Origin: Candidatus Intestinimonas merdavium
Lineage (GTDB): Bacteria > Bacillota > Clostridia > Oscillospirales > Oscillospiraceae
NCBI GenBank assembly: GCA_019115785.1
Contig: DXCX01000035.1
Coordinates: 1-35,000 of the forward strand
Direction: 5' to 3'
DNA: 35,000 nucleotides
In this document: one piece after another, positions 10,381-18,466 of the stretch
Layout: the number at the start of each line of letters is the position of its first letter
Numbering within the stretch: position 1 is the stretch's first letter
The notes under the pieces: generated by a model
What the model was told of the DNA's origin: nothing
The model's database searches: none
Seen by the model: the letters and a program-made list of their open reading frames with translations, nothing else
Program-made: the position numbers and the translations under genes

Positions 10381-11085
10381 ATGAGTTCGGATTTTTCCCG
10401 TTCCCTGACGCTGCTGCGAAAGGAAAAGGGCATTTCCCAGCGCTCGGTAGCCAAAGATCTGGGGATCTCCCAGGCCCTGCTGAGCCATTATGAAAACGGT
10501 ATCCGGGAGCCCGGCCTCGCCTTTGTGGTGAAGGCCTGCGACTACTATGGCGTCTCGGCCGACTTCCTTCTGGGACGTACCCTGAGCCGGGACGGCACCA
10601 CCATTGTGGATGCTGAAAGCCTTTTTGATTACAGCGCCGAAAAGGATAACGTCCTCCGGGGCAGCATTATGGCCACCCTGTCCAAAAAGCTGCTGGTCAA
10701 TTCCATCGGAGTCCTTTTTGACCTTCTGGGCAAGTCGGGCAGCAAGGAGGCCATCAAGGCCTGCTCTGATTACCTGAGCACCGCCATTTATACCATGTTC
10801 CGCTTTCTCTACCGGGCCGACGGCAACAATAATGAGGACTTCTTTACCATTCCTGCCCGGCAGTTCTGCTCCGGGATGGCCAATGCAGACATGACCTGCG
10901 CCAAAGTGGAGTATGTGGACGCGCTGGCAACCCAGGTCAAGGAGGCGGGCAGCCTTCCCCCCATCAACCACGATACCCTTACCCAGACCTACCCCGGCGC
11001 CTACCAGTCCCTTCTTCAGATCATCCACAACACGGGTGAACGCATCACTCGGCGCATGAACGCCTATCACGCCGATTCTAAATAA
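10381..11085 (+). CDS. XRE-family transcriptional regulator
   Basis: 234-residue cytoplasmic protein. Residues ~8-65 form a Cro/C1-type helix-turn-helix: RKEKGISQRSVAKDLGISQ, then LLSHYENGIREPGL, ending in YYGVSADFLLGR as in many Firmicutes XRE proteins. The C-terminal ~165 residues are mostly helical and match no domain that I recognise; they may hold a dimerisation or ligand site. The ATG at 10381 has GAGGT 9 bp upstream. It is divergent from pta with a shared 171-bp control region, so control of pta and of itself is a reasonable inference but is not shown. Confidence 0.88.
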   Translation: MSSDFSRSLTLLRKEKGISQRSVAKDLGISQALLSHYENGIREPGLAFVVKACDYYGVSADFLLGRTLSRDGTTIVDAESLFDYSAEKDNVLRGSIMATLSKKLLVNSIGVLFDLLGKSGSKEAIKACSDYLSTAIYTMFRFLYRADGNNNEDFFTIPARQFCSGMANADMTCAKVEYVDALATQVKEAGSLPPINHDTLTQTYPGAYQSLLQIIHNTGERITRRMNAYHADSK

Positions 11086-11154
11086 GTATTCACGGCAAAC
11101 GCCGCCTCATCCCCGACGGGGCGGAGTGGACTTGCCGCCTGGAGGTTTTTGCCT

Positions 11155-12963
11155 ATGACTGATCAGAGTAAAATCCGCAATTTTTCTATCATCGCCCACA
11201 TTGACCACGGAAAATCCACCCTGTCTGACCGGCTTATTGAACTGTGCGGGGCGGTGTCCCAGCGTGAGATGGAGTCTCAGCTCCTGGACAACATGGACCT
11301 GGAGCGGGAGCGCGGCATCACCATCAAGGCCCGGGCGGTAAAGCTCAACTATAAGGCTGACGATGGGAACACCTACGAACTCAACCTCATTGATACCCCG
11401 GGCCATGTGGATTTCAACTACGAGGTGAGCCGCTCCCTGGCCGCCTGCGAGGGCGCCATTCTGGTGGTGGACGCCGCCCAGGGCATCGAGGCCCAGACCC
11501 TGGCCAACACCTATCTGGCAGTGGAGCACGACCTGGAGATCCTCCCCGTCATCAATAAAATCGACCTGCCCGCCGCCGACCCCCAGCGGGTCAAGGACGA
11601 GATTGAAAACGTCATCGGTATCCCCGCCCAGGATGCCCCAGAGATCTCCGCCAAGGTCGGCATCAACATTCCTGCCGTGCTGGAGGACATTGTTCAGCAT
11701 GTCCCCGCCCCCAAAGGGGACCCCGCCGCCCCCCTTCAGGCCCTCATCTTCGACAGTCAATACGACCCCTACCGGGGCGTCATCGTCTACTTCCGGGTCA
11801 TGGAGGGCACCCTCCGCACCGGCATGGGGGTCAAAATGATGGCCTCCGGCGCCACCTATCAGGTACTGGAGTGCGGACACCTCCTCCCCATCGGCATGGA
11901 GCCCTGCTCCGAGCTCATCGCCGGCGAGGTGGGCTACTTCACCGCCTCCATCAAGGATGTGAAGGATACCCGGGTGGGCGACACCGTTACCGGCACCGAG
12001 GCTCCCGCCGCCGAGCCTCTCCCCGGCTACCGCCCCGCCCGGCCCATGGTCTACTGCGGCATCTACACCGAGGACGGCTCCAAATATCCCGACCTCCGGG
12101 ACGCTCTGGAAAAGCTTCAGCTCAACGACGCCTCTTTGTCCTTTGAGCCAGAGTCCTCCGCCGCCCTGGGTTTTGGCTTTCGGTGCGGCTTTCTGGGCAT
12201 GCTCCACATGGAGATCATCCAGGAGCGGCTGGAGCGGGAATTTGACCTGGACCTCATCACCACCCTTCCCTCAGTCATCTATGAGATCACCAAGACCGAC
12301 GGCACAGTGGTCCAGGTGGACAATCCCCACAACTACCCCGACCCCGCCGTCATCGCCGAGGCCCGGGAACCCTATGCCAAGGTGACCATCCTCACTCCGC
12401 CGGAGTATGTGGGCAACATCATGCCCATGTGCCAGGAGCGCCGGGCCGAGTTCAAGGACATGCAGTACCTGGACACCAACCTGGTGGAGCTCCACTACTC
12501 CATGCCCCTCAATGAGATCATCTACGACTTCTTTGACACCCTGAAGGCCCGGACCAAGGGCTACGCCTCTCTGGACTACGAGCTGGACCGCTATGAGGTC
12601 AGCGACCTGGTAAAGGTGGATCTGCTCCTCAACGGCGACCAGGTGGACGCCCTCTCCTTCATCGCCCACCGGGACAAGGCCTACAGCCGGGCCCGGCGGC
12701 TGTGCGAAAAGCTTAAGGAGAACATCCCCCGCCAGCTCTTTGAGGTCCCTGTCCAGGCGGCCATCGGCGGCAAGATCATTGCTCGGGAGACCGTCCGGGC
12801 CATGCGTAAGGACGTGCTGGCCAAGTGCTACGGCGGCGACATCACCCGAAAGAAAAAGCTGCTGGAGAAACAAAAAGAGGGCAAAAAGAAGATGCGGAGT
12901 CTGGGTTCCGTTCAGCTCCCCACCGAGGCCTTCATGGCTGTCCTTAAACTGGACGAAGAGTAA
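11155..12963 (+). CDS. lepA: Elongation factor 4 (LepA), ribosome back-translocase GTPase
   Basis: Translational GTPase of 602 residues, full length for the family. It has G1 AHIDHGKST, switch/G2 RGITIKA, G3 DTPGHVDF, G4 NKID, the EF-G-like domains, and the LepA C-terminal domain ending in [16 protein letters not shown]. The start is placed at the ATG 11155, with GGAGGT 8 bp before it; a TTG at 11149 is only 2 bp from that site and is unlikely. The last 82 bp of the gene and the following 29 bp are repeated at 13138-13248. The coding frame in the first copy is intact, so lepA itself is complete. Confidence 0.97.
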   Translation: MTDQSKIRNFSIIAHIDHGKSTLSDRLIELCGAVSQREMESQLLDNMDLERERGITIKARAVKLNYKADDGNTYELNLIDTPGHVDFNYEVSRSLAACEGAILVVDAAQGIEAQTLANTYLAVEHDLEILPVINKIDLPAADPQRVKDEIENVIGIPAQDAPEISAKVGINIPAVLEDIVQHVPAPKGDPAAPLQALIFDSQYDPYRGVIVYFRVMEGTLRTGMGVKMMASGATYQVLECGHLLPIGMEPCSELIAGEVGYFTASIKDVKDTRVGDTVTGTEAPAAEPLPGYRPARPMVYCGIYTEDGSKYPDLRDALEKLQLNDASLSFEPESSAALGFGFRCGFLGMLHMEIIQERLEREFDLDLITTLPSVIYEITKTDGTVVQVDNPHNYPDPAVIAEAREPYAKVTILTPPEYVGNIMPMCQERRAEFKDMQYLDTNLVELHYSMPLNEIIYDFFDTLKARTKGYASLDYELDRYEVSDLVKVDLLLNGDQVDALSFIAHRDKAYSRARRLCEKLKENIPRQLFEVPVQAAIGGKIIARETVRAMRKDVLAKCYGGDITRKKKLLEKQKEGKKKMRSLGSVQLPTEAFMAVLKLDEE

Positions 12964-13248
12964 AATCAGCAGCTTCTTTTGCCCTCCGGGGCCCCGCAGC
13001 GCGGGGCGGCGCTTCTGTGCCGTCCAAGTGCTTTGGGCCATCGGCACAAAGCCTTGGCGCAGGCGGGATTCACTCCCGCCGAGCATGTAAAATTTCAAAT
13101 GGGGACCCGCAAAAGGCTCAGCCTTTTGTGGGCCGGCCAAAAAGAAGATGCGGAGTCTGGGTTCCGTTCAGCTCCCCACCGAGGCCTTTATGGCTGTCCT
13201 TAAACTGGACGAAGAGTAAAATCAGCAGCTTCTTTTGCCCTCCGGGGC
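12882..13248 (+). repeat. Duplicated lepA 3' end flanking a 145-bp insert
   Basis: Two direct copies of 111 bp, at 12882-12992 and 13138-13248 (offset 256), match at 110 positions. The only difference is C12933 versus T13189, which is synonymous (Phe) in the lepA frame. Each copy holds the last 82 bp of lepA, including the stop, plus 29 bp downstream. The second copy has no upstream lepA sequence and is not expressed as LepA. Between them, 12993-13137 is rich in hairpins: CCCGC-N3-GCGGG at its start, GGCGGG-N7-CCCGCC near 13068-13087, and CAAAAGGC-TCA-GCCTTTTG near 13110-13130. There is no open frame of note in the insert. Confidence 0.9.
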
Positions 13249-13314
13249 TCCTTTTACGAGGTGGCTCTGAAGCTGGCCCACCGGATCACCCACCGAGAAA
13301 GGACGGATGTCCAC

Positions 13315-13893
13315 ATGGATCTTGACCACTTCGCCGGGCTGCTTTCCGCTCAGCTCCGCCGTCCGGCGGTACCTGTAGAGCAGCAGCTGAGCACCCTCAA
13401 ACGACTGAATTTTCATTTCTCCCCCGACCTGGAGGCCCATTTTCAGGCTCACCCGGAGTCCTATGAGGACCCGGCCTACCTCACCCTCCTGTGCCGCCTG
13501 GCTCAGGATGCCCCTGATCAGGTTCTGGTGACAGTGCCGGAGTCCCCCACCCCCGAAATCATGTACCGTGAACTGCTGAAGGGGCTCTGCGCCCTTACCG
13601 GCGGCTCCTATTCCCTCTCCGGCGGCGATTTGGCTCCCATCTCCGGCGGAAATCGTATCCTCACCTTCTCTCTCAACGGCGCGGCCTGTGGATACGAGGC
13701 CCAGGACCTGGGTGGCTGGCTGGATATGGGCCTGCTCACCCACCTCAACCGCCTGCTGTCCCAGAGGGAGGAAAAAAGGCGTTTTCTCACCGTGGAGGAC
13801 ATCCGCCTGCCGGGGCAGCTGGTCTTCTTCCGCTCCCCCCAGTGGGCCCAGTTTTTTGCCGCCGCCACCAGCCTGGACGCCAAAGAGGCCTGA
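13315..13893 (+). CDS. Uncharacterised protein, about 192 residues
   Basis: I do not recognise this family. The protein is soluble, without signal peptide or membrane segment. Its middle holds the conserved-looking block ALTGGSYSLSGGDLAPISGG followed by NRILTFSLNGAACGYEAQ and DLGGWLDMGLL. The ATG at 13315 is preferred, with AAAGGA 11 bp upstream. An in-frame GTG at 13261 has no ribosome site and lies next to the end of the duplicated lepA segment. It is followed by a strong terminator and so may be the end of a lepA transcript. Codon use resembles that of its neighbours. Confidence 0.7.
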   Translation: MDLDHFAGLLSAQLRRPAVPVEQQLSTLKRLNFHFSPDLEAHFQAHPESYEDPAYLTLLCRLAQDAPDQVLVTVPESPTPEIMYRELLKGLCALTGGSYSLSGGDLAPISGGNRILTFSLNGAACGYEAQDLGGWLDMGLLTHLNRLLSQREEKRRFLTVEDIRLPGQLVFFRSPQWAQFFAAATSLDAKEA

Positions 13894-13904
13894 CGTGGGC
13901 CAGA

Positions 13905-13941
13905 CCCGGAGCCCTTCCCGTAAGAGGGCTCCGGGCTTTTT
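13905..13941 (+). terminator. Rho-independent terminator
   Basis: Stem of 11 bp (13905-13915 with 13925-13935), 9-base loop, followed by CTTTTT. It is 12 bp after the stop of the gene at 13315-13893. Confidence 0.9.
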
Positions 13942-13969
13942 CCGCCCTTTCGGAACCTCCTCTCTCCCC

Positions 13970-14011
13970 TTTACGCGGCATAGAAATCGTGTTATAATCC
14001 ATATCGATATG
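13970..14011 (+). promoter_or_regulatory. Promoter of the DUF1836 gene with a palindrome at the start site
   Basis: TTTACG (13970-13975), 17-bp spacer and a perfect TATAAT (13993-13998). A perfect 12-bp palindrome CATATCGATATG (14000-14011) covers the predicted transcription start, a position typical of a repressor operator. A second possible TTGAAA (14012-14017) and TATAAA (14033-14038) pair has a poor 15-bp spacer. Confidence 0.65.
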
Positions 14012-14057
14012 TTGAAATGTCATATTTAAAATTATAAAAGACAAGGAGTGACCCGCG

Positions 14058-14585
14058 GTGGAGGAACTGGAAGAATTAAAGCGCCGTCTGGAAGAGGACC
14101 GTCCCATGGTCTGGGACAGCTTCCCCGACATCGGCCTTTACATGGACCAGGTGATCTCCTACATCTCCCGCCAGCTCATTTCCTATGACGGCGGTGAGTC
14201 CCTGACCCCCGCCATGGTGAACAACTATATCAAGGATGGCCTCCTTCCCCGCGCCGAAGGAAAAAAGTACAGCAAGACCCATCTGGGCTATCTCACCGCC
14301 ATCTGTGCCCTCAAGCAGGTCCTCTCTGTCCGGGATACCCGCACCCTTCTGGAGACGGGCAGCGCCGGGCGGGACCCGGAGAAGCTGTATGCCGCCTTTT
14401 ACCAGGAGCTCTCCCTAGCCCTGGACTGCACCGCCGAGGTGCTGGACCCCGACCTGGCCCAGGAGGATCTGCCCCGGCTGGCCTTGCGGCTGGCTCTGCG
14501 CAGTTATGCCGACAAGCTGGCCTGTCAGCGCATCCTCTCCCTCATTGCCCCCCAGGAGGAAAAGTCGGAGCGCCGGAAAAAATAA
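14058..14585 (+). CDS. DUF1836-family protein, putative DNA-binding regulator
   Basis: 175-residue cytoplasmic protein of the DUF1836 family, common in Firmicutes and thought to be a MerR-like DNA-binding protein. The family core is visible: YMDQVISYISRQLISY, LTPAMVNNYIKDGLLPRAEGKKYSKTHL and AICALKQVLSVRDTRTLL. This resembles a winged HTH followed by helices. It uses a GTG start at 14058, with AAGGAG 9 bp upstream. The N-terminus is an acidic/basic helix. degV follows 46 bp downstream, and a palindrome sits on the promoter, so autoregulation is plausible. The regulator's target and signal are unknown. Confidence 0.82.
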   Translation: MEELEELKRRLEEDRPMVWDSFPDIGLYMDQVISYISRQLISYDGGESLTPAMVNNYIKDGLLPRAEGKKYSKTHLGYLTAICALKQVLSVRDTRTLLETGSAGRDPEKLYAAFYQELSLALDCTAEVLDPDLAQEDLPRLALRLALRSYADKLACQRILSLIAPQEEKSERRKK

Positions 14586-14589
14586 CTTG

Positions 14590-14613
14590 AATTGGAGCAT
14601 ACGTCCAATTTTT
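14590..14613 (+). terminator. Weak hairpin between DUF1836 gene and degV
   Basis: A 7-bp AT-rich stem (14590-14596 with 14604-14610) and a 7-base loop followed by a TTTTT run (14609-14613). It may attenuate rather than stop transcription into degV, since no separate degV promoter is evident. Confidence 0.45.
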
Positions 14614-14631
14614 ACGGGAGGTAATCACACT

Positions 14632-15498
14632 ATGCACGACTTCGTTATCGTCACTGACTCTTCCGCCGATTTACCCGCCAGCCTGATCCAGGATATGGGG
14701 GTAGAGGTGCTTCCCCTGTCCTTCACCGTTCAGGGCAAGACCTATCACAATTATCCCGATGACCGGGAGATGGACCCCAAAGTGTTTTACAAGATGCTCC
14801 GGGATGGGGAGATGGCCACCACCTCCGCCGTCAACGTGGCTGAGTATACCGCCATGCTGGAGCCCCTGCTCCAGGCCGGGAAGGATGTGCTGGTGCTGGC
14901 CTTTTCCTCCGGGCTGTCCACCACCTATCAGTCCTCGGTCATCGCGGTAAACGACCTTATCGAGCGCTATCCTGACCGGAAGCTTCTCACTGTGGATACT
15001 CTGTGCGCCTCCATGGGGCAGGGCCTGCTGGTATGGCTGGCTGTCCAGGAGCAAAGGAAGGGAAAGACCATGGAGGAGGTCCGGGACTGGGTGGAGGAAA
15101 ACAAACTCCACCTGTGCCACTGGTTCACCGTAGATGACCTCCACTTCCTAAAACGGGGCGGCCGCATCTCCGCCGCCACCGCCGTTGTGGGCACGATGCT
15201 GTCCATCAAGCCCGTTCTCCACGTGGATGATGAGGGCCACCTCATCAGCATGGGTAAGGCACGGGGCCGCGCAGGCTCCCTCACCGCTCTGGTGGATCAC
15301 ATGGAGCAGACAGTCACCGATGTGGACACCGTCTTCATCAGCCATGGCGACTGCCTGGCCGACGCCGAAAAGGTGGCCGACGATGTGAAGAAGCGCTTTG
15401 GTACGCAAAATGTTGTCATCAACAATATTGGTCCTGTCATTGGCGCCCACTCCGGCCCAGGAACGGTAGCTCTCTTTTTCCTGGGCACAAAGCGGTAA
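14632..15498 (+). CDS. DegV-family fatty-acid-binding protein
   Basis: 288-residue cytoplasmic protein of the DegV family. Family members bind a fatty acid, and the FakB relatives present it to the kinase FakA for use of exogenous lipids. Landmarks are the N-terminal VIVTDSSADLP, VLVLAFSSGLSTTYQS in the first lobe, LHFLKRGGRISAATAVVGTMLSIKPVL at the hinge, and the C-terminal NNIGPVIGAHSGPGTVALFFLG. GGGAGG lies 10 bp before the ATG. prmA follows 24 bp after the stop. No fakA is in the window, so a FakB role is not certain. Confidence 0.92.
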   Translation: MHDFVIVTDSSADLPASLIQDMGVEVLPLSFTVQGKTYHNYPDDREMDPKVFYKMLRDGEMATTSAVNVAEYTAMLEPLLQAGKDVLVLAFSSGLSTTYQSSVIAVNDLIERYPDRKLLTVDTLCASMGQGLLVWLAVQEQRKGKTMEEVRDWVEENKLHLCHWFTVDDLHFLKRGGRISAATAVVGTMLSIKPVLHVDDEGHLISMGKARGRAGSLTALVDHMEQTVTDVDTVFISHGDCLADAEKVADDVKKRFGTQNVVINNIGPVIGAHSGPGTVALFFLGTKR

Positions 15499-15522
15499 AT
15501 TCCCCCCAAAGGAGCTGTATCT

Positions 15523-16461
15523 ATGGATACCACATGGCTGGAGGTCACGGTGGACACCACCGAGCCTCAACTGGATGACCTGTGCGCCAAACTGACCATG
15601 AACGGCGCCACTGGTCTGGCCATCGAAGACGAGAACGATTTTAAGACCTTTCTGGAGCAGAACCGGCAGTATTGGGACTATGTGGACGACGAGCTGCTGG
15701 AGCGGATGAAGGGCGCCGCCCGGGTGAAGTTCTATGTCACCGACGACGCCGATGGGATGGCCCAGCTTCAAAAGTGGATGGCGGGCATCGATCTGCCCTA
15801 CACCACCACCCCCCTGCGAGAACATGACTGGGCCACCAGCTGGCAGAAGTACTATAAGCCCCTCACCGTGGGAGAGCGCCTCTACGTGGTGCCTGACTGG
15901 GAGCGGGGGGAACCGGTGCCCGACGGCCGGACGGCGCTCTACCTCAATCCCGGACTCACCTTCGGCACCGGCAACCACGCCTCCACCCGGCTGTGCCTGG
16001 AGTGGACCGAGGCCTCGGTGAAGAAGGGCGGCAGCGTGCTGGATCTGGGCTGCGGCTCGGGTATTTTGTCCATTGCCGCCCTGCTGCTGGGTGCCTCCTC
16101 CGCCATTGGCGTGGACATCGACCCCAAAGCAGTGGATGTGGCCTATGAAAACGCCGCCCTCAACGGCATCGGACGGGACCGGTATACCGTGCTGGCGGGG
16201 GACATTCTCTCCGACGCCCCCCTAAAGGCCCGGCTGGCGGAGGGGAAATACGACCTGGTGCTTGCCAACATCGTGGCCGACGTCATCATTCCCCTCTCCG
16301 CCCATGTTGAGGAGCTTCTGGCCCCCGGCGGTATTTTCCTGTGCTCCGGCATCATCGACACCCGCTGTGAAGAGGTCCGCGCCGCCTTTGAGAAACACGG
16401 CCTGACCGTCTTTGGCCGGAAGGAGCGGGACGGCTGGGTGGCATATGCCGCCCGCTTTTGA
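15523..16461 (+). CDS. prmA: Ribosomal protein L11 methyltransferase
   Basis: SAM-dependent enzyme that methylates lysines and the N-terminus of ribosomal protein L11. It has 312 residues, normal for PrmA. The N-terminal ~120 residues form the L11-recognition domain (TTWLEVTVDTTEPQLDDL). The catalytic domain shows NPGLTFGTGNHASTRLCLE, the SAM-binding DLGCGSGILSIAALLLGA, an acidic VDIDPKAV, and LANIVADVI in place of the NPPY-type motif. AAAGGAG precedes the ATG. rsmE, a frequent neighbour, is absent. A metallophosphoesterase gene follows 29 bp later, probably in the same transcript. Confidence 0.96.
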   Translation: MDTTWLEVTVDTTEPQLDDLCAKLTMNGATGLAIEDENDFKTFLEQNRQYWDYVDDELLERMKGAARVKFYVTDDADGMAQLQKWMAGIDLPYTTTPLREHDWATSWQKYYKPLTVGERLYVVPDWERGEPVPDGRTALYLNPGLTFGTGNHASTRLCLEWTEASVKKGGSVLDLGCGSGILSIAALLLGASSAIGVDIDPKAVDVAYENAALNGIGRDRYTVLAGDILSDAPLKARLAEGKYDLVLANIVADVIIPLSAHVEELLAPGGIFLCSGIIDTRCEEVRAAFEKHGLTVFGRKERDGWVAYAARF

Positions 16462-16490
16462 GCATGCTCCCAGAAAGGAGGTCCTGACCC

Positions 16491-17588
16491 ATGAAGGCAG
16501 TGGTCCGCTCCATTCCCTTCCCTGAAAACGGACGACTGCTGGCGGTCAGCGATGTCCACGGAAATTTGCCCTGGCTGAGGGGATTGTTGGAAAAGGTCGG
16601 TTTTTCCACCGATGACGCCCTTGTGCTGGTGGGCGATCTGGTGGAAAAGGGGACTGACAGCCTGTCCACCCTGCGCTATGTCATGGAGCTTTCCAACACC
16701 CACACCGTCCACGTCTTGTGCGGCAACTGCGACAACCTGGCGGTGGACTTTATGGATCGAAATTCCGGTCTGGGAAGGGATTTTTTCCGCTACTACCTCA
16801 GCGTTTGGCGGGAACGCTCCCTCATTGTGCAGATGGCTATGGAGATCGGCGCACCGGTGTCCTCTCCGGAAGACCTGGCCCCGCTGCGGGCGGCTTTGCG
16901 GGAGCGGTTTGCCCCGGAGCTGGACTTCCTCCGGGCCCTTCCCACCATTCTCACTGCCCCCAATTATGTCTTTGTCCACGGGGGCGTTCCCTCCTATGAC
17001 CACATGGAGGAGCTGGACGCCTGGAAGTGCATGAAAAATGACGACTTCATGGGCCAGGGCCGCTCCTTCCCCTATTACTGCGTGGTGGGCCACTGGCCGG
17101 TGTCCCTCTACCGTCCCGACCATCCCTGCTGTGACCCCCTCATCGACCGGGATCGGAAAATCATCAGCATAGACGGGGGCTGTGTCCTCAAGGACGACGG
17201 CCAGCTCAACGCCCTCATCCTCCCCCCCAGCGGAGAGACGATCACCTGGTGTTCCTACGACGATCTCCCCCGCAGGAGGGCCCTGGACGCCCAGAGGGAG
17301 ACCGCCCATCCCTTTACCATACGTTGGAGCGATCATGCCGTCGAGGTGCTGGAGTCCGGCCCTGAGTTCTCCCTGTGCCGGCATGTCAGCACCGGCCGGG
17401 AGCTTTGGCTGCTCACCAGATACCTTCACCAGCATAATGGCCAGACCTGGTGTGAGGATGCCACCGATTATCGGCTTCCCGTATCCCCCGGCGACCTTCT
17501 CTCCGTGGTGCAGGAGACCTCCCGGGGCGCTCTGGTAAAGAAGGGTGGCGCCACCGGTTGGTACCTGGGCCGCCTGGAGGCCCTCTAA
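16491..17588 (+). CDS. PPP-like metallophosphoesterase with a C-terminal SH3-like tail
   Basis: 365-residue cytoplasmic protein. The metal-binding blocks of the PPP/calcineurin-like family are seen: D21-V-H23-G (SDVHGN), G48-D49 (VLVGDLVEKG), G78-N79-C80-D81-N, YVFVHGGVP and VVGHWPV. In the third block the usual GNHE/GNHD His, the general acid, is Cys80. This could lower or alter activity. The last ~100 residues lie beyond the catalytic fold and end in SPGDLLSVVQETSRGALVKKGG, which reads like an SH3-type strand set. AAAGGAGG precedes the ATG. The substrate is unknown; protein phosphatase and dinucleotide hydrolase roles are both possible. Confidence 0.82.
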   Translation: MKAVVRSIPFPENGRLLAVSDVHGNLPWLRGLLEKVGFSTDDALVLVGDLVEKGTDSLSTLRYVMELSNTHTVHVLCGNCDNLAVDFMDRNSGLGRDFFRYYLSVWRERSLIVQMAMEIGAPVSSPEDLAPLRAALRERFAPELDFLRALPTILTAPNYVFVHGGVPSYDHMEELDAWKCMKNDDFMGQGRSFPYYCVVGHWPVSLYRPDHPCCDPLIDRDRKIISIDGGCVLKDDGQLNALILPPSGETITWCSYDDLPRRRALDAQRETAHPFTIRWSDHAVEVLESGPEFSLCRHVSTGRELWLLTRYLHQHNGQTWCEDATDYRLPVSPGDLLSVVQETSRGALVKKGGATGWYLGRLEAL

Positions 17589-17645
17589 TTTGGCTCTATC
17601 GCCGATTTGACGCTGAAAAAAGGGCGGAATTAGGGAGAAAATCCA

Positions 17646-17674
17646 TTGACAAGCATCTTTGGCGCTGATATACT
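17646..17674 (+). promoter_or_regulatory. Strong promoter of the rplU operon
   Basis: TTGACA (17646-17651), 17-bp spacer, TATACT (17669-17674), near-consensus as expected for ribosomal protein genes, 120 bp before rplU. Confidence 0.88.
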
Positions 17675-17681
17675 ATTATAG

Positions 17682-17794
17682 CCGCTTTGACTGGGTATAT
17701 AAAGCGGAAGAGTGAGCAAGAGCCCGGGCTGCTACGCTGCCCGTTTCTTCCCGCCCCCGACAGCGAGCCCGTTATGAAGGAGTGAAAAACTTAA
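17682..17794 (+). promoter_or_regulatory. Structured 5' leader of rplU (candidate L21 leader)
   Basis: The transcript should start with a 7-bp hairpin (17682-17688 CCGCTTT with 17701-17707 AAAGCGG, 12-base loop). A second element follows near 17727-17745 (CGGGC paired with GCCCG), and then the AAGGAG ribosome site at 17777-17782. Firmicutes rplU genes often carry an L21 leader for feedback by L21; the position fits, but I cannot confirm the family by eye. Confidence 0.45.
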
Positions 17795-18106
17795 ATGCAC
17801 GCGATCATTGAGACCGGCGGCAAGCAGTACAAGGTGGCCGAGGGTGACACCCTCTTCATCGAGAAGCTTCCCGTCGAGGCCGGCGACACCGTGACCTTTG
17901 ACAAGGTCCTGGCTGTGCTGGACGGCGACAAGGCCACCTTCGGCGCCCCCGTCGTGGACGGCGCCAAGGTCACCGCTTCCGTGGTGAAGAACGGCAAGGG
18001 CAAGAAGGTCATCGTCTTCAAGTACAAGCCCAAGAAGGGCTACCGCCGCAAGCAGGGCCACCGTCAGCCCTACACCAAGGTCACCATCGGCAAGATCGAG
18101 GCCTGA
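17795..18106 (+). CDS. rplU: 50S ribosomal protein L21
   Basis: 103-residue 23S rRNA-binding protein of the large subunit. The whole family pattern is visible: [18 protein letters not shown] at the start, then a central beta region, and the basic [20 protein letters not shown] and YTKVTIGKI at the end. It heads the rplU-prp-rpmA cluster and is followed 20 bp later by prp. It may bind its own leader to limit expression. Confidence 0.98.
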   Translation: MHAIIETGGKQYKVAEGDTLFIEKLPVEAGDTVTFDKVLAVLDGDKATFGAPVVDGAKVTASVVKNGKGKKVIVFKYKPKKGYRRKQGHRQPYTKVTIGKIEA

Positions 18107-18126
18107 ACCGAGGTCTTACCTGACCT

Positions 18127-18462
18127 ATGATCGAGGTTACTTTTTTTACGGAGGGCAGCCGCCTGACCGGCTTTGAGGTTAAGGGTCACAGCGGATTGGC
18201 CTCCCAGGGAGAGGATATCCTCTGCGCCGCCGTCACCAGCGCCGTCCGGCTCACTGAGTGCGCCGTCAATGACGTGCTGGGTCTGGAGGCCGCGGTGAAG
18301 GTGCGGGAAAAGGATGCCTCCATCACCCTCAAACTCCCCGGCGGCCTGGGGCAGACCAACGAGAGCACCTGTCAGACCCTTCTGACGGCTATGATGGTCT
18401 ACTTTGCCGACCTGCGGGAGGAATATCCCGACAACATTATCGTTTACGACATGGAGGTGTAA
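18127..18462 (+). CDS. prp: Ribosomal-processing cysteine protease Prp
   Basis: 111-residue cysteine protease that removes the N-terminal extension of ribosomal protein L27 in Firmicutes and relatives. The catalytic pair is His21 (GHSG) and Cys33 ([10 protein letters not shown]), with the family spacing. The end matches the YsxB/Prp pattern ([16 protein letters not shown]). It is located between L21 and L27, the conserved place for this gene. The substrate is encoded next door: the L27 here carries the expected extension. The ribosome site of rpmA overlaps the end of prp. Confidence 0.95.
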   Translation: MIEVTFFTEGSRLTGFEVKGHSGLASQGEDILCAAVTSAVRLTECAVNDVLGLEAAVKVREKDASITLKLPGGLGQTNESTCQTLLTAMMVYFADLREEYPDNIIVYDMEV

Positions 18463-18466
18463 CACC

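Noticed and set aside
13261..13314. Upstream GTG start for the gene at 13315
   Set aside because: There is no ribosome site, and it lies next to the edge of the duplicated lepA segment. The ATG at 13315 has a better context.
12979..13325. Short plus-strand frames crossing the lepA duplication insert
   Set aside because: Overlapping frames in all phases through hairpin-rich sequence, with no ribosome site. They are better explained as non-coding.
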